A DNA stretch of 64,000 nt from DATFVA01 sp963711455 (GCA_963711455.1 CAVQEH010000002.1:496001-560000); one strand, 5' to 3'. Counted from the stretch's first letter, positions 1 to 8,455 are shown. The notes: a model not told the origin generated them from the letters alone. Numbers and translations: made by a program.

Positions 1-2
1 GT

Positions 3-113
3 GATAATAAACGCGGCTGGGGATTAAAGCTGATGAAATCGCTTTCAGATGATTTAACTATTGAATCAGGACCGACCGGGACAAAAATTACTATCATCAA
101 GAATTTAACTTAG
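3..113 (+). CDS. C-terminal end of RsbW-type anti-sigma kinase (partial)
   Basis: Only the last 36 residues are inside the window; the 5' end lies upstream. The fragment carries the RGWGL stretch and the closing GTKITI strand, which match the G2 box and last beta strand of HATPase_c_2 (RsbW/SpoIIAB-like) ATP-binding domains. Such proteins bind and phosphorylate STAS antagonists and hold a sigma factor or another output. The next two genes encode exactly those partners (STAS antagonist, PP2C phosphatase), which supports the call. It ends 11 bases before the STAS gene, so it is probably in one operon with it. The fragment is too short to exclude another HATPase family member. Confidence 0.6.
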   Translation, partial: DNKRGWGLKLMKSLSDDLTIESGPTGTKITIIKNLT

Positions 114-124
114 CAGGCAATAAA

Positions 125-472
125 ATGAACAGCGAATTTAATATCCACACAGACACATTCAACCAGACTCTTGTATTAAAAACTGAGGGATATATCAATA
201 ATGTTGCCGGGGAAAAAATATCGCAAATATTTTCTGAACATTCTAAAGCAGATATCAGGAATGCTGTTTTTGATCTTGAAAAATCGAAAGTTATAAATTC
301 GATTGGAATTTCTTATTTAATTGAAGTTATAGAACTGGTAAATGAAAGGAATGGGAAAATAATTTTTCTGAATCTCGATCCCTCAATAGAAAAGACTTTT
401 AAAATAATGGGATTACTTCAATTCGCTGAAATTGCTGATTCTCTTGATTCTGCACTTCAGGTGTTGGCTTAA
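125..472 (+). CDS. STAS-domain anti-sigma factor antagonist (RsbV-like)
   Basis: A 115-residue single STAS domain, the usual length for RsbV/SpoIIAA. The domain shows the beta-alpha pattern and the segment FDLEKSKVINSIGISYL (about residues 49-65), where the Ser in INSIG is at the position normally phosphorylated by the RsbW-type kinase. It would switch partner by binding the kinase when unphosphorylated. It sits between the kinase remnant and a PP2C-type phosphatase, the standard partner-switch order. The cytoplasmic location and the phosphoserine role are known for the family; the actual output (sigma factor or other) cannot be read here. Confidence 0.85.
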   Translation: MNSEFNIHTDTFNQTLVLKTEGYINNVAGEKISQIFSEHSKADIRNAVFDLEKSKVINSIGISYLIEVIELVNERNGKIIFLNLDPSIEKTFKIMGLLQFAEIADSLDSALQVLA

Positions 473-501
473 TTTCCATCACATCTGATTGACTAATTAT
501 T

Positions 502-831
502 TTGGAAAATAATCCTTTAGTAGACAAACTTTCTTTACAGGCGGAGTCCTTCCAGGAAGGGTTTAAAATACTTGTTCGATCCGGATCCTTTAATGAAATT
601 GTAAAAAACTTCCGGCACCTGTTAAGAGCAAATTTTATTATTACAGATGTCCGATTACTCCATAAAAAATCTTCGGATTCAAAATGGAATGGTATCGTTC
701 CGGCGGGTAAAATAAATGAAGATGAAATTTCATTTCTTGACAGCATTGGCAAACAATCTTTAGTTTATTTAAATGAAAAAAAATTCAATGCTGCAGCAGT
801 ATCTGCCTCTGGCAGACTGCATCATATTTAG
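502..831 (+). CDS. N-terminal fragment of GAF/PP2C phosphatase (before frameshift)
   Basis: A 109-residue reading frame with a TTG start, 29 bases after the STAS gene. It contains no complete domain by itself and looks like the first half of a GAF-like sensor region: it stops at a TAG (829-831) right after GRLHHI, and the frame starting at about 828 continues naturally as LGLLFGT into the phosphatase. A single missing T near position 828 would join the two frames into one protein of about 536 residues. I therefore read it as the 5' part of the phosphatase gene, split by a real frameshift or a sequence error, rather than as an independent gene. Confidence 0.6.
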   Translation: MENNPLVDKLSLQAESFQEGFKILVRSGSFNEIVKNFRHLLRANFIITDVRLLHKKSSDSKWNGIVPAGKINEDEISFLDSIGKQSLVYLNEKKFNAAAVSASGRLHHI

Positions 832-836
832 GATTA

Positions 837-2111
837 TTGTTTGGCACAAGGCTCGACGGAAATCCATTTACAGATTATGATAAAATTACACTGCAGGTAC
901 TACTGCAGGTTTTCAGCAGTGCCTATGAATCGTTTCTTAATCAGCAGAAAGAAAAGAAATTAATATTTGAGCTGAATGAAAAAGTAATGCAGTTAAATAA
1001 CTTAATTGATACCGGAATTGAGATTTCAAAATTTGATAATCACAATATTTTGTATGAGCTTGCTCTTGAAAGAATGGTTTCACTTGCTAATGCATCATCT
1101 GCTCTTATGACCATCTCTGACATTGAAAGTAAAATTCCTGAAAAATCAATTACATTCCCTGAAAACATTCCTGCAGAAAGCATTTCGAATAATCCATATA
1201 AAACAGAATCTTGCTTTAATTTCAAGGAAAAGATGTACCGGTTTGTGCTTTCCGAAAAGGAAACCAGGCAGGGAGTAACTCATTTCAACGAATTGGATAA
1301 ATTGCTTCTTCAGGCTATAACCCGGCAGGTACAAACAGGAATCGAGAATAACTTCCTACTTAAAGAATCAATTGAAAAAGAACAGATTGAAAAAGAGATG
1401 CGTCTGGCTGCTGCTATTCAACAGAGAATTATACCCAAAGAACTTCCTCGGATAGAAGGTTATGAATTAGCCGGAATAAATATTCCCTCGAAGGAAGTTG
1501 GCGGTGATTATTATGATTGTATTGATTTAGGTGGAGGCAACTATGCATTAGTTATTGCTGATGTAACCGGAAAAGGAATCGGTGCAGCTTTGCTGGTGAA
1601 TACTCTTAATGCAGCTCTTTATTCATACCTGGAATTTCAACTGCCTTTAACTGAAATGGCAGACAGGTTGAATAAGTTAATATATAATTCATCTCCTCCA
1701 GATAAATTTATAACATTTTTTATGGCAGTGCTTGATTCAAAAACCGGAAAGCTTGATATTGTTAATGCAGGGCATAATCCTGTTTTACTTTTAAGAAAAG
1801 ACGGGAACCTGGAAAAGATAGATGCAGGAGGAATCGGCTTAGGTATGCTTGACCTGGGAATACCTTACCAGGGGCAAATACTTAATATTAATCGGGGAGA
1901 TAAATTGTTTTTATATACAGATGGTATTCCCGAAGCAATGAATAAAAATGAGGAGGAATATTCCGATCAAAGAATGATGGATTTCTTTTTAAAGAATTCA
2001 AATTATTCTGCCACCAGGTTCATTGAGGCAATAGTAAAAGATGTAAAAAGTTATGTTGACGGAGCTCCGCAAAGTGATGATATTACCGCGTTAATTCTGA
2101 AAAGAATTTAG
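837..2111 (+). CDS. PP2C-family (SpoIIE/RsbU) serine phosphatase, 5' end lost to frameshift
   Basis: The 424-residue frame carries the rest of a GAF-type sensor region (to about residue 175) and a complete SpoIIE/PP2C catalytic domain. The metal-binding motifs are visible: VGGDYYD near residue 222, ADVTGKGIGA near 241, NAGHNP near 311, LYTDGIPEA near 361 and the terminal QSDDITALIL. Such enzymes dephosphorylate the STAS antagonist and so release the sigma factor or other target. The TTG at 837 has no convincing ribosome site, and the upstream frame (502-831) encodes the missing N-terminus, so the two probably form one gene. If the frameshift is real the sensor is truncated but the catalytic domain stays whole. 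Confidence 0.8.
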   Translation: MFGTRLDGNPFTDYDKITLQVLLQVFSSAYESFLNQQKEKKLIFELNEKVMQLNNLIDTGIEISKFDNHNILYELALERMVSLANASSALMTISDIESKIPEKSITFPENIPAESISNNPYKTESCFNFKEKMYRFVLSEKETRQGVTHFNELDKLLLQAITRQVQTGIENNFLLKESIEKEQIEKEMRLAAAIQQRIIPKELPRIEGYELAGINIPSKEVGGDYYDCIDLGGGNYALVIADVTGKGIGAALLVNTLNAALYSYLEFQLPLTEMADRLNKLIYNSSPPDKFITFFMAVLDSKTGKLDIVNAGHNPVLLLRKDGNLEKIDAGGIGLGMLDLGIPYQGQILNINRGDKLFLYTDGIPEAMNKNEEEYSDQRMMDFFLKNSNYSATRFIEAIVKDVKSYVDGAPQSDDITALILKRI

Positions 2112-2268
2112 GAAACCTCTCCGGCTAAACTGCTGCAAATCCCCGTGGTGATAACAGGCAATTCAAACTTAAATTATCCGAATGAAACACAAAAGTAATA
2201 GGACAAATATTGTACTTTATCTATGTAATTAATCTGGTGATTATTTTATTTAGTTTTCCTTCCCCCAA

Positions 2269-2321
2269 ATAACAGAGAGAGGGTGGTATGTTTCAGAAAT
2301 TATTTTCTCTTTCTCTGTTAT
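2269..2321. repeat. Inverted repeat, possible weak terminator
   Basis: Arms ATAACAGAGA (2269-2278) and TCTCTGTTAT (2312-2321) are perfect complements around a 33-base loop that is itself purine-rich then pyrimidine-rich, so the stem may extend. The downstream tract is CTCTCCTTAG, not a clean U-tract, so termination is uncertain. Confidence 0.35.
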
Positions 2322-2411
2322 CTCTCCTTAGTTGAAATTCATTTAGATGAATTAAAATTTTATTCTACACATAATACTTATATTCTTGAACGATAAAATT
2401 CTTAGATTTTA

Positions 2412-2442
2412 TTGACGGTAATATTATATCAGTTTATTTTTG
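2412..2442 (+). promoter_or_regulatory. Predicted promoter of the outer-membrane protein gene
   Basis: TTGACG (2412-2417), a 17-base spacer, then TATTTTTG (2435-2442). The first element matches the sigma-70 -35 box and the second matches the Bacteroidota TAnnTTTG -7 box. The predicted start of transcription is near 2449, giving a leader of about 135 bases before the ATG at 2585. Confidence 0.5.
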
Positions 2443-2584
2443 TAAAGAAATAATAAAAGAATATGCAGGGATGTTAAAGGTTAGCTGCTTCAAAGGATCT
2501 TCGAGTGTGCATGAGGATATGCAGTTATATTGTTCAACTTAAATAATGATTAAAATTTTCAATTTCTTAAATCATTGGGGAAAT

Positions 2585-3796
2585 ATGAAATCAATATATT
2601 GTCTGCTTTTAGTCATAACCATATCTTTAAAAGTTTATTCTCAATATATCAGCAATAATCCTTTGGGAGCTTACAGCGAAATTTCGGTATCGGAAAAAAT
2701 CCAGACGTTTGGAATAGGCAGCTATGGTTTTGGTTCAAACGTTAATTACTTTAATCCGCATTATCTATTTGAAAATTACAGAGTAGATTTCTCAATTTTT
2801 GGTAATATAAATCTTGTAGCAAAAAAAGAATTTAGTTATGGTACAATGACAGATTCATACATTAATAATAAAATCAGAACGATTCCAGGAATTAGTATTA
2901 ATTATAAGTTTAATAATTATCTTTTAAATTTAAGTTATGTTAATGATTTTCAATTTAATAGTGATCTGAATAACTATAATGAATTAAGATTTCATATATC
3001 AAATGCCACCTATTCAATCATTCCCCAAAATTCTCATTTGAGATTCAGTAACAGAATTCTACAGATTTCCTTATCAAGGAAACTGTGGAAGAATTATTCT
3101 GCTGCAATCGGGCTTTCAACTAATATTTTTTATTATAATTATACATTTGATTATTTAGGTAATTCAGAAACATTAAAACCTCATTATGACTTTAATCTTG
3201 AGTCATCGGGATTCAGTAATTACCAGTTTCTCTTTTCATTTAATCACACGGATTACAACTTGGTTTCCTGGTATATTCTTTTTAAAACTCAATATTCGGG
3301 ATTAAAGCTTGATCCTTCTGAAATAGAATTGAATAATTCTCTAATCTACAGACATAATGCAGAGTTATATTTTCCAGCTCACCTGGCTTACGGTATTCAA
3401 TTTAATCAAATAAAAGATATAAGCATTTCAGCCGAAATGTTTCATGAAAATGAACTGGAAAAGACTTCAAACTATGATACTAAGTTTAGTCTTGGGGCAA
3501 ACTGGAATTGCCTGCCCGAATTAAACTTAGGTTTAATTGGAAGTATTTATATTGTAAAGTCTTATGCATTACCAATGTTTATCGACGGAGTCACCTACAA
3601 TATAAATGGATATTGGAACAGAGTTCAACACGCTAAACACCCTTACATATTTATTTTTGATGTTAAGTATGAAATGGACTTTTTCTATTTCGCTTTAGGT
3701 TATCAGTTTACAAAGGGATCTGTTTTAAATGATACAGAAAAACTGGAAGATATCTCGGGATATTTGTTTTTCAACATTGGGTATGGCTTTGAATGA
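2585..3796 (+). CDS. Predicted outer-membrane beta-barrel protein, unknown function
   Basis: I do not recognise the family. The ATG at 2585 is preferred over the frame's first ATG at 2546 because it has GGGG just upstream and opens directly on a signal peptide (Lys, then a hydrophobic run ending VYSQ, cleavage near residue 20). The 403-residue product is rich in alternating aromatic and polar strands, Asn and Tyr, with short turns, and ends in a strand with terminal GYGFE. This pattern suggests a transmembrane barrel. It is a single gene with its own promoter and no obvious partner nearby. A periplasmic beta-rich protein is the alternative. Confidence 0.55.
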   Translation: MKSIYCLLLVITISLKVYSQYISNNPLGAYSEISVSEKIQTFGIGSYGFGSNVNYFNPHYLFENYRVDFSIFGNINLVAKKEFSYGTMTDSYINNKIRTIPGISINYKFNNYLLNLSYVNDFQFNSDLNNYNELRFHISNATYSIIPQNSHLRFSNRILQISLSRKLWKNYSAAIGLSTNIFYYNYTFDYLGNSETLKPHYDFNLESSGFSNYQFLFSFNHTDYNLVSWYILFKTQYSGLKLDPSEIELNNSLIYRHNAELYFPAHLAYGIQFNQIKDISISAEMFHENELEKTSNYDTKFSLGANWNCLPELNLGLIGSIYIVKSYALPMFIDGVTYNINGYWNRVQHAKHPYIFIFDVKYEMDFFYFALGYQFTKGSVLNDTEKLEDISGYLFFNIGYGFE

Positions 3797-3855
3797 ATTT
3801 ATTCACTCCTCATCTAATGTAAAAAATGAAGCAAATAAAGGTGTAATGTTTTTTC

Positions 3856-4593
3856 TCAGATAAAAATCTTTGCTTTATGCCAGATTTCTTTTAAAGGAAT
3901 TTTAAATCCCCTGCAAATATAAATCGGGAGATTATTTTCATAGGGCATGCTGTATTTTGTTTTATGAACAGCAGCAAGAGTTACTTCCCTGCATGTTTTA
4001 AGATGATCTTCTTTATTACCTCCAATTACAATTGCAGTTGTTATTTTACTTTTATCAGGATTACTCCAATACCAGTATGAATTATGCGGACAAACCACCG
4101 GAGGAAGTTGATACTTATTTGAATAATATTCAATAGCTCCGGCTTCGCCGTAATTAGACGCAAATACAATTGTATATTGCTTTTCCGAATCAGGAATTGT
4201 TGAATATACTTTTGATACTGTTCTTGCCATATCCTCCCAGCCAAACATGTCAGCATAAAACTGAGGTAATTGTGATAACTCTTTGTTCTCTGAATTTTCT
4301 GGTGCGATTCCTATTACCGCAGAATAATTTATATAAGTTTTAACAGGCAGAACAGGAAGTGCAAGAGGCAGACTAACTATACCGGATACTATTACAAAGG
4401 ATATTACGGCATATTTTAACCATACTGTTTTTTTACTTTGGGATATTTTTTCTATTAATATCCCGCCCCCGGCAAATGCTATTGGGTATGCTGCTGCTAA
4501 ATACTCAGGTTTACTGTGCCAGTTTATAATAAGAATAAGAAAAGTTGTAAGAAAAATAATACCCAGTATCCTATAGTCTTTTGCTTTTTTCAC
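3856..4593 (-). CDS. C-terminal half of GT39-family glycosyltransferase (after in-frame stop)
   Basis: This 245-residue frame begins with GTG immediately after, and in the same frame as, the TAA that ends the upstream 273-residue frame. It continues the membrane part of an ArnT/PMT-like glycosyltransferase: hydrophobic helices, then NWHSKPEYLAAAYP, a segment typical of the second half of bacterial GT39 proteins, followed by a soluble C-terminal domain with a Tyr-rich PHNSYWYW stretch. Joined, the two halves give 519 residues, a normal family length. The family moves a sugar from a polyprenyl-phosphate carrier on the periplasmic side. On its own this half lacks the acidic catalytic loop, so it is non-functional unless the stop is read through or is an error. 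Confidence 0.65.
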   Translation of the reverse strand: MKKAKDYRILGIIFLTTFLILIINWHSKPEYLAAAYPIAFAGGGILIEKISQSKKTVWLKYAVISFVIVSGIVSLPLALPVLPVKTYINYSAVIGIAPENSENKELSQLPQFYADMFGWEDMARTVSKVYSTIPDSEKQYTIVFASNYGEAGAIEYYSNKYQLPPVVCPHNSYWYWSNPDKSKITTAIVIGGNKEDHLKTCREVTLAAVHKTKYSMPYENNLPIYICRGFKIPLKEIWHKAKIFI

Positions 4594-5415
4594 TTAAGAT
4601 AAGAAATAAAAAATTCCCGGCAGCCAGATAAGTACAGAAAAAGGACCGGGAAGTAAAAGTTGTCCTTTAATAAAATCAATGGGTGTTAAGCCGTTATATT
4701 TAAAAGCAGTGGCGTTTCTAATGAACTCGAGATGAGCAAAATCGTGGGTAAAGTTCCAGATAATGAAGGGTGAAAAAATTATTAGTGCGATTGCAGCAGC
4801 AATGTAAGGGTACTTGCTTCTTAAATGAAATCTTAAAGGTGTAAAGATTAACCCTGCAAATAAACCTGCTCCAAACCATGCTATACTTATTTTATTGAGC
4901 AATCCTAATCCCAGTGTAATACCAAGCAGAATCCAGAAAACGGGTTTTTTATTCTGAATTATTCTAACAACAAAATATACAGAAAGTACCCAGAAAAAAT
5001 GATCAAATGTGTTCATAGAAAAGAAAGTATTCATTGCAAGAAAGATAGGTGAGAAAGTGAGAGTGATGCATGCAATTAAAACAGCTATAATTTTTCCACC
5101 GATTCTTGCCGTAAGCAGTCCGGTAAAATAAACAGTCAGAGATGCAATAATTGCCGGCAGTAGTCTGATTGCAAAAAGTGAATTGCCAAAAATCATTTTC
5201 CAGAATGCAAGCAGATAAATTGAAAGAGGAGGCTGATCAACATATCCGGCAGAGAGCCTGTTTGTACAGGCTAAATAATAAAATTCATCCCGGAAGATTC
5301 CATAACTTGCAAAAAGATTTGTATAAAGATGAATTAGCAGAGTAAGTGCAGAAATGCTTAGAATTACAATTTTAATATTTTTTGTTAACACAAAATGGTT
5401 CTGATCGTCAGCCAT
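4594..5415 (-). CDS. N-terminal half of GT39-family glycosyltransferase (ends at internal stop)
   Basis: The 273-residue frame has an ATG start with AGGAAG upstream. It holds a first membrane helix (about 18-38), then the periplasmic loop with FRDEFYYLACTNRL and VDQPPLS, the acidic catalytic motif of ArnT/PMT-type (GT39, PMT_2) glycosyltransferases, followed by several further helices. It ends at a TAA (4594-4596) in the middle of a hydrophobic segment, and the same frame goes on as the 3856-4593 half. This is one gene with a nonsense codon, either a recent pseudogene or a base error. It stands alone, divergent from the outer-membrane protein gene, with no visible lipid A or glycan cluster. 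Confidence 0.7.
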   Translation of the reverse strand: MADDQNHFVLTKNIKIVILSISALTLLIHLYTNLFASYGIFRDEFYYLACTNRLSAGYVDQPPLSIYLLAFWKMIFGNSLFAIRLLPAIIASLTVYFTGLLTARIGGKIIAVLIACITLTFSPIFLAMNTFFSMNTFDHFFWVLSVYFVVRIIQNKKPVFWILLGITLGLGLLNKISIAWFGAGLFAGLIFTPLRFHLRSKYPYIAAAIALIIFSPFIIWNFTHDFAHLEFIRNATAFKYNGLTPIDFIKGQLLLPGPFSVLIWLPGIFYFLS

Positions 5416-5454
5416 ATTGCTTCCTGTTAAGTTGCCAAATTGTACTTATAAATA

Positions 5455-6558
5455 TTAAATCTTTCTGACTTTAATTCTTCTTGCTTCAAGGTAATTTAAA
5501 ACTTTATTGAAACAATTTTCATCCTTACCAATATATTCCGGAGGTGAAATTCCTTTTGCAGTATAATCACCATTTAACACAAGATTAACAACTGCTGTAC
5601 AAGTATATCCGGTTGTTCTTGCCATTGATGAGATCTTGGTTTCTTCATCAAATTTATCTAACATTGAATATTCTATTTCTTTTCCTTCGCCGGTAATTTT
5701 GATTTTGAGCACTGTAAATTCTTTCTCATTCTTACCGAGCTTCCAAAGAGGAAAAAGTAATTTTGATGTAACATCAAGCGGACTTATCATTTTCCCTTTA
5801 ACTTCAATTTGATCTTTATTAAATAATCCCGTTTCTCTTAATGCTTTCATTAAATGAATATGTCCCGGGTAACGCAAAGTTTTTTCTTTCATATTAGGAA
5901 TTTTCATTGTCTTTAATAAAGAACGCAGCCCGTCGGTATTAAATGCTTCAAGAGTGCCGGCTTCGGTTTCAATTAGTTCAGGTTCCGAAAGAGCTTCCTT
6001 TATTTCAACTTTTCCATTTTCCATGATTCTTGCGGGGCGTGTATATTCTTCAATTACATCTACCGGGGAAAATGGAGCTTTATATTCATACGGCGTCTTC
6101 CTTTCAAAGGGAAGTCCTCCTACATAACATTCGAATGAATCAATTTTTTTTCTCTCAGAATAATATCCAAGAATTAGATTACTCAGCCCGGGAGCAACGC
6201 CGCAATCAACTATCGCAGTTACGTCATTTTGTTTTGCAAGCATGTCAAGCTCAAAAGGATCTTCATCAAAAAAAGAAATGTCAACAACATCTTTTCCCGC
6301 TTCAATAATTGTCTTCAAAGTTTCAAAACCCATGAAACCGGGAACAGCACCGACAACCAGGTCGGCTTCTTTTATTGCTTCCTTAACTTGTGATTTGTCT
6401 GATAGGTTTTTTTTCATGGTTTGTATGGAAATTTCTGATGATAATTCTCCAAGCCTTTCTTCATTAATATCACATAAAGTAACATTATAATTTTTTGAAA
6501 GATCGGCAGCAATTGCACTCCCAACCATTCCGGCGCCAAGTACGGTAATTTTTTTCAT
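5455..6558 (-). CDS. Saccharopine dehydrogenase-family NAD(P)-dependent oxidoreductase
   Basis: A 367-residue protein opening with a Rossmann dinucleotide-binding motif, VLGAGMVGSAIAADL (residues 5-19), and DIN after strand 2. Further on are the family segments VDCGVAPGLSNL and ARTTGYTCTAVVN. It belongs to the Lys9/saccharopine dehydrogenase C-terminal family, whose members oxidise or reduce secondary amines such as saccharopine or act as L-lysine dehydrogenases. The substrate cannot be fixed from sequence, and no lysine-pathway gene lies nearby. The ATG at 6558 has GGAG upstream. It is alone on this strand, 40 bases downstream of the glycosyltransferase start, so it may be co-transcribed with it. 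Confidence 0.75.
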   Translation of the reverse strand: MKKITVLGAGMVGSAIAADLSKNYNVTLCDINEERLGELSSEISIQTMKKNLSDKSQVKEAIKEADLVVGAVPGFMGFETLKTIIEAGKDVVDISFFDEDPFELDMLAKQNDVTAIVDCGVAPGLSNLILGYYSERKKIDSFECYVGGLPFERKTPYEYKAPFSPVDVIEEYTRPARIMENGKVEIKEALSEPELIETEAGTLEAFNTDGLRSLLKTMKIPNMKEKTLRYPGHIHLMKALRETGLFNKDQIEVKGKMISPLDVTSKLLFPLWKLGKNEKEFTVLKIKITGEGKEIEYSMLDKFDEETKISSMARTTGYTCTAVVNLVLNGDYTAKGISPPEYIGKDENCFNKVLNYLEARRIKVRKI

Positions 6559-6875
6559 TCTTCTCCTTTATGTTAGATCTGCTACATTAACAGCGAGGAT
6601 AATTCCGCATTAATAATAAATATTCTTTACCAAAGTTACAGAGATGAAATTTTATATAAAAAGTTGTTTTTTTAAAAAGAAATTTTATCGGGGGCCAGCA
6701 TTTCAAAAATATATATTACCGGACATCATTAAATCTTAAGTGTTTATCATTATTAAAAAATCCTTGTAAATAAAAAATTTAAGTTAGAAGTATAAAATTA
6801 ATATGAAGACTGAATTGAAGTAACCTTTTTAGTTAAAAATAAGTCTAACTATTAAAAATATTAAGGAAATTTTAT
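6559..6875. other. Divergent intergenic region
   Basis: AT-rich spacer between two divergent genes. Apart from a -7-type box for the minus-strand gene (listed separately) I see no hairpin, repeat or small gene. Confidence 0.4.
6631..6661 (-). promoter_or_regulatory. Possible promoter of the saccharopine dehydrogenase-like gene
   Basis: On the minus strand TAACTTTG (6638-6631) fits TAnnTTTG exactly. The hexamer 17 bases upstream is TTTTAT, a poor -35 box, so only the -7 element supports this site. Confidence 0.3.
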
Positions 6876-7805
6876 ATGAGCAGATTCACTATTAGAACTT
6901 TAGTCGTATTTTCAATTATGTTAACCGGCAGCTTGATCGCATGCCGGGTTGAAGTTGGTTCTGATCTTAGCGGGGATTTACAAACTCTTCAGGAAAAAAC
7001 ATTTTCAATTCAGCCGGGAAAAGATTTAAGTGTTGAAGCATTAAGCGGAGATGTAACTGTTACTACCTGGGATAAATCTGAAGTTTATATAAAAGTACTG
7101 GGGAATGACAGGGCAAAAGATAAAGTCGATTTATCTTTTAACAATAACGATAATGAAGTTTCTGTCATTGCAAAGAGTAACGGTTCTGTTTTTAACTGGT
7201 TTTCCAGCGGTATTAAACTGAAGTTTGAAATTAAAGTGCCCTCAGAATTTAATACTAATATTAATACCTCCGGCGGGGATATAATGATGGGCGAAATCAG
7301 GGGCAATAACCAGCTCAAAACTTCGGGCGGGGATGTCTGGGTTAAAAATACTGATGGAGTTTTAAAGGTAACTACTTCAGGCGGTGAAATAAATCTTGAT
7401 TCAAACAGCGGAGATATGAATGTATCTACTTCTGGCGGTGATATTAAAGCACGAAATTTTAAAGGAGATATTTCAGCTTCAACTTCCGGCGGCGATATTT
7501 ATATGAAGGGAAGTGATTCGAAAGTTTATGCCGAGACTTCAGGCGGAGATATTGTCCTTGAATATACCGGTGTGAACAAAGGAATTGATGTTGAAACTTC
7601 AGGCGGTGATATTCAGATGAAGCTGCCTGCTGATTTTAATGCTTCAGCTAATATGCATACTTCCGGCGGTGAAATTGAATGCGATCTCACTGCAAATAAT
7701 GCACATAGAATTTCTTCTTCGAGATTTGAAGCTGATCTGAACAATGGCGGCGAAAGCCTGGTTGCAAAAACATCCGGCGGTGATATTACAATTAAAAAAC
7801 AATAA
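6876..7805 (+). CDS. DUF4097-family beta-helix lipoprotein with TSGGD repeats
   Basis: The 309-residue product starts with a lipoprotein signal (hydrophobic run then LIAC, Cys at about residue 23). The rest is a DUF4097-type repeated beta structure: nine copies of TSGG[DE][IV] spaced about 15-35 residues apart, mostly one per predicted beta-helix turn, ending TSGGDITIKKQ. Many Bacteroidota have such lipid-anchored proteins; their role is not established. It is a single gene closed by a strong terminator. No Gln/Asn-rich adhesin features or catalytic residues are visible, so a structural or binding role is only a guess. Confidence 0.75.
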   Translation: MSRFTIRTLVVFSIMLTGSLIACRVEVGSDLSGDLQTLQEKTFSIQPGKDLSVEALSGDVTVTTWDKSEVYIKVLGNDRAKDKVDLSFNNNDNEVSVIAKSNGSVFNWFSSGIKLKFEIKVPSEFNTNINTSGGDIMMGEIRGNNQLKTSGGDVWVKNTDGVLKVTTSGGEINLDSNSGDMNVSTSGGDIKARNFKGDISASTSGGDIYMKGSDSKVYAETSGGDIVLEYTGVNKGIDVETSGGDIQMKLPADFNASANMHTSGGEIECDLTANNAHRISSSRFEADLNNGGESLVAKTSGGDITIKKQ

Positions 7806-7833
7806 TTTTTTTTAAATACATCTACTTCCCTGG

Positions 7834-7871
7834 GCGCAGCAACATTTCCCCATGTTGCTGCGCTTTTTTAT
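7834..7871 (+). terminator. Rho-independent terminator of DUF4097 gene
   Basis: A perfect 12-bp GC-rich stem (7834-7845 with 7852-7863), 6-base loop and a run of six T. Very strong. Confidence 0.9.
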
Positions 7872-7902
7872 TTGATAAGTTTTCAGTTGTTTTATAGTTT
7901 TA
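7872..7902 (+). promoter_or_regulatory. Predicted promoter of TPM-domain gene
   Basis: TTGATA (7872-7877), 17-base spacer, TAGTTTTA (7895-7902). It directly follows the terminator of the preceding gene and places transcription start near 7908, which agrees with translation from the ATG at 7923. Confidence 0.5.
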
Positions 7903-7922
7903 GTTTAAACAAAAAATCGAAT

Positions 7923-8381
7923 ATGAAAACACAGCTTATTTATAAATTTCTTAATGACGACGAGCTTCTCAGGATTTCAAATAAAATTAAGGAGGAAGAA
8001 AAAAAAACTGCCGGTGAAATTTGTGTGAGCATAAAAGAACACCGTTCTTTTTTACAGAAAAAGAAATCTTTAAGAATACTTACCGAAGAAGAATTTTTAA
8101 AACTTGGAATTGATAAGACAAGGGATAAAACCGGAATAATTATTTTCATTCTTCTTGAGGCAAGAGAATTTTATATTCTTGCTGATGAAGGAATAAATGA
8201 AAAAGTTGCTGAAAAGACCTGGGACAAAATTAAGGATGAAATGCAGGAGCATTTTATTCAGGGAAAATTCTCAGAGGGAATAATTTACGGTGTGGAAAGA
8301 GTCGGCAAAATATTAAGCGAACACTTTCCAATAAAACCTGATGATACAAATGAAATTTCTGATAGAGTTGTTTTGGAATAA
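7923..8381 (+). CDS. TPM-domain protein (TLP18.3/Psb32/MOLO-1 family)
   Basis: A 152-residue protein from the ATG at 7923. The frame opens earlier with a TTG at 7872, but that lies in the promoter, so the later start is chosen. The sequence has the TPM pattern: a helix-rich start, KKTAGEICVSIKEHR, then DKTGIIIFILLEAREFYILADEGINEKV and a C-terminal helix with GKFSEGI and GVERVGKIL. TPM domains are found as soluble or membrane-anchored modules, some with acid phosphatase activity. Here there is no signal peptide or membrane helix, so it is probably cytoplasmic. Single gene; the function in bacteria is poorly defined. Confidence 0.75.
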   Translation: MKTQLIYKFLNDDELLRISNKIKEEEKKTAGEICVSIKEHRSFLQKKKSLRILTEEEFLKLGIDKTRDKTGIIIFILLEAREFYILADEGINEKVAEKTWDKIKDEMQEHFIQGKFSEGIIYGVERVGKILSEHFPIKPDDTNEISDRVVLE

Positions 8382-8401
8382 ACGTAACATTAATTTGATT
8401 T

Positions 8402-8430
8402 TGTCAGGCTTCAACTAGCTCAGCCTGACA
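8402..8430. terminator. Hairpin between convergent genes
   Basis: A perfect 9-bp stem, TGTCAGGCT (8402-8410) with AGCCTGACA (8422-8430), 11-base loop, between convergently ending genes. There is no strong T-run on either side, so termination efficiency is uncertain. Confidence 0.45.
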
Positions 8431-8455
8431 TTAACAACTCTTAAAGGCTTTAGCT

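Larger units (their letters stand above)
2112..2584. other. Intergenic region with long inverted repeat and a promoter
   Basis: No coding potential seen. The 5' part holds a 10-bp perfect inverted repeat (arms 2269-2278 and 2312-2321, 33-base loop, not followed by a good T-run), possibly ending the rsb-like operon. The 3' part holds a promoter for the outer-membrane protein gene (listed separately). Confidence 0.5.

Noticed and set aside
828..837. Programmed -1 frameshift in the rsbU-like gene
   Set aside because: The frame change has the right direction but there is no clear X-XXY-YYZ slippery site with a following stem; a missing base is simpler.
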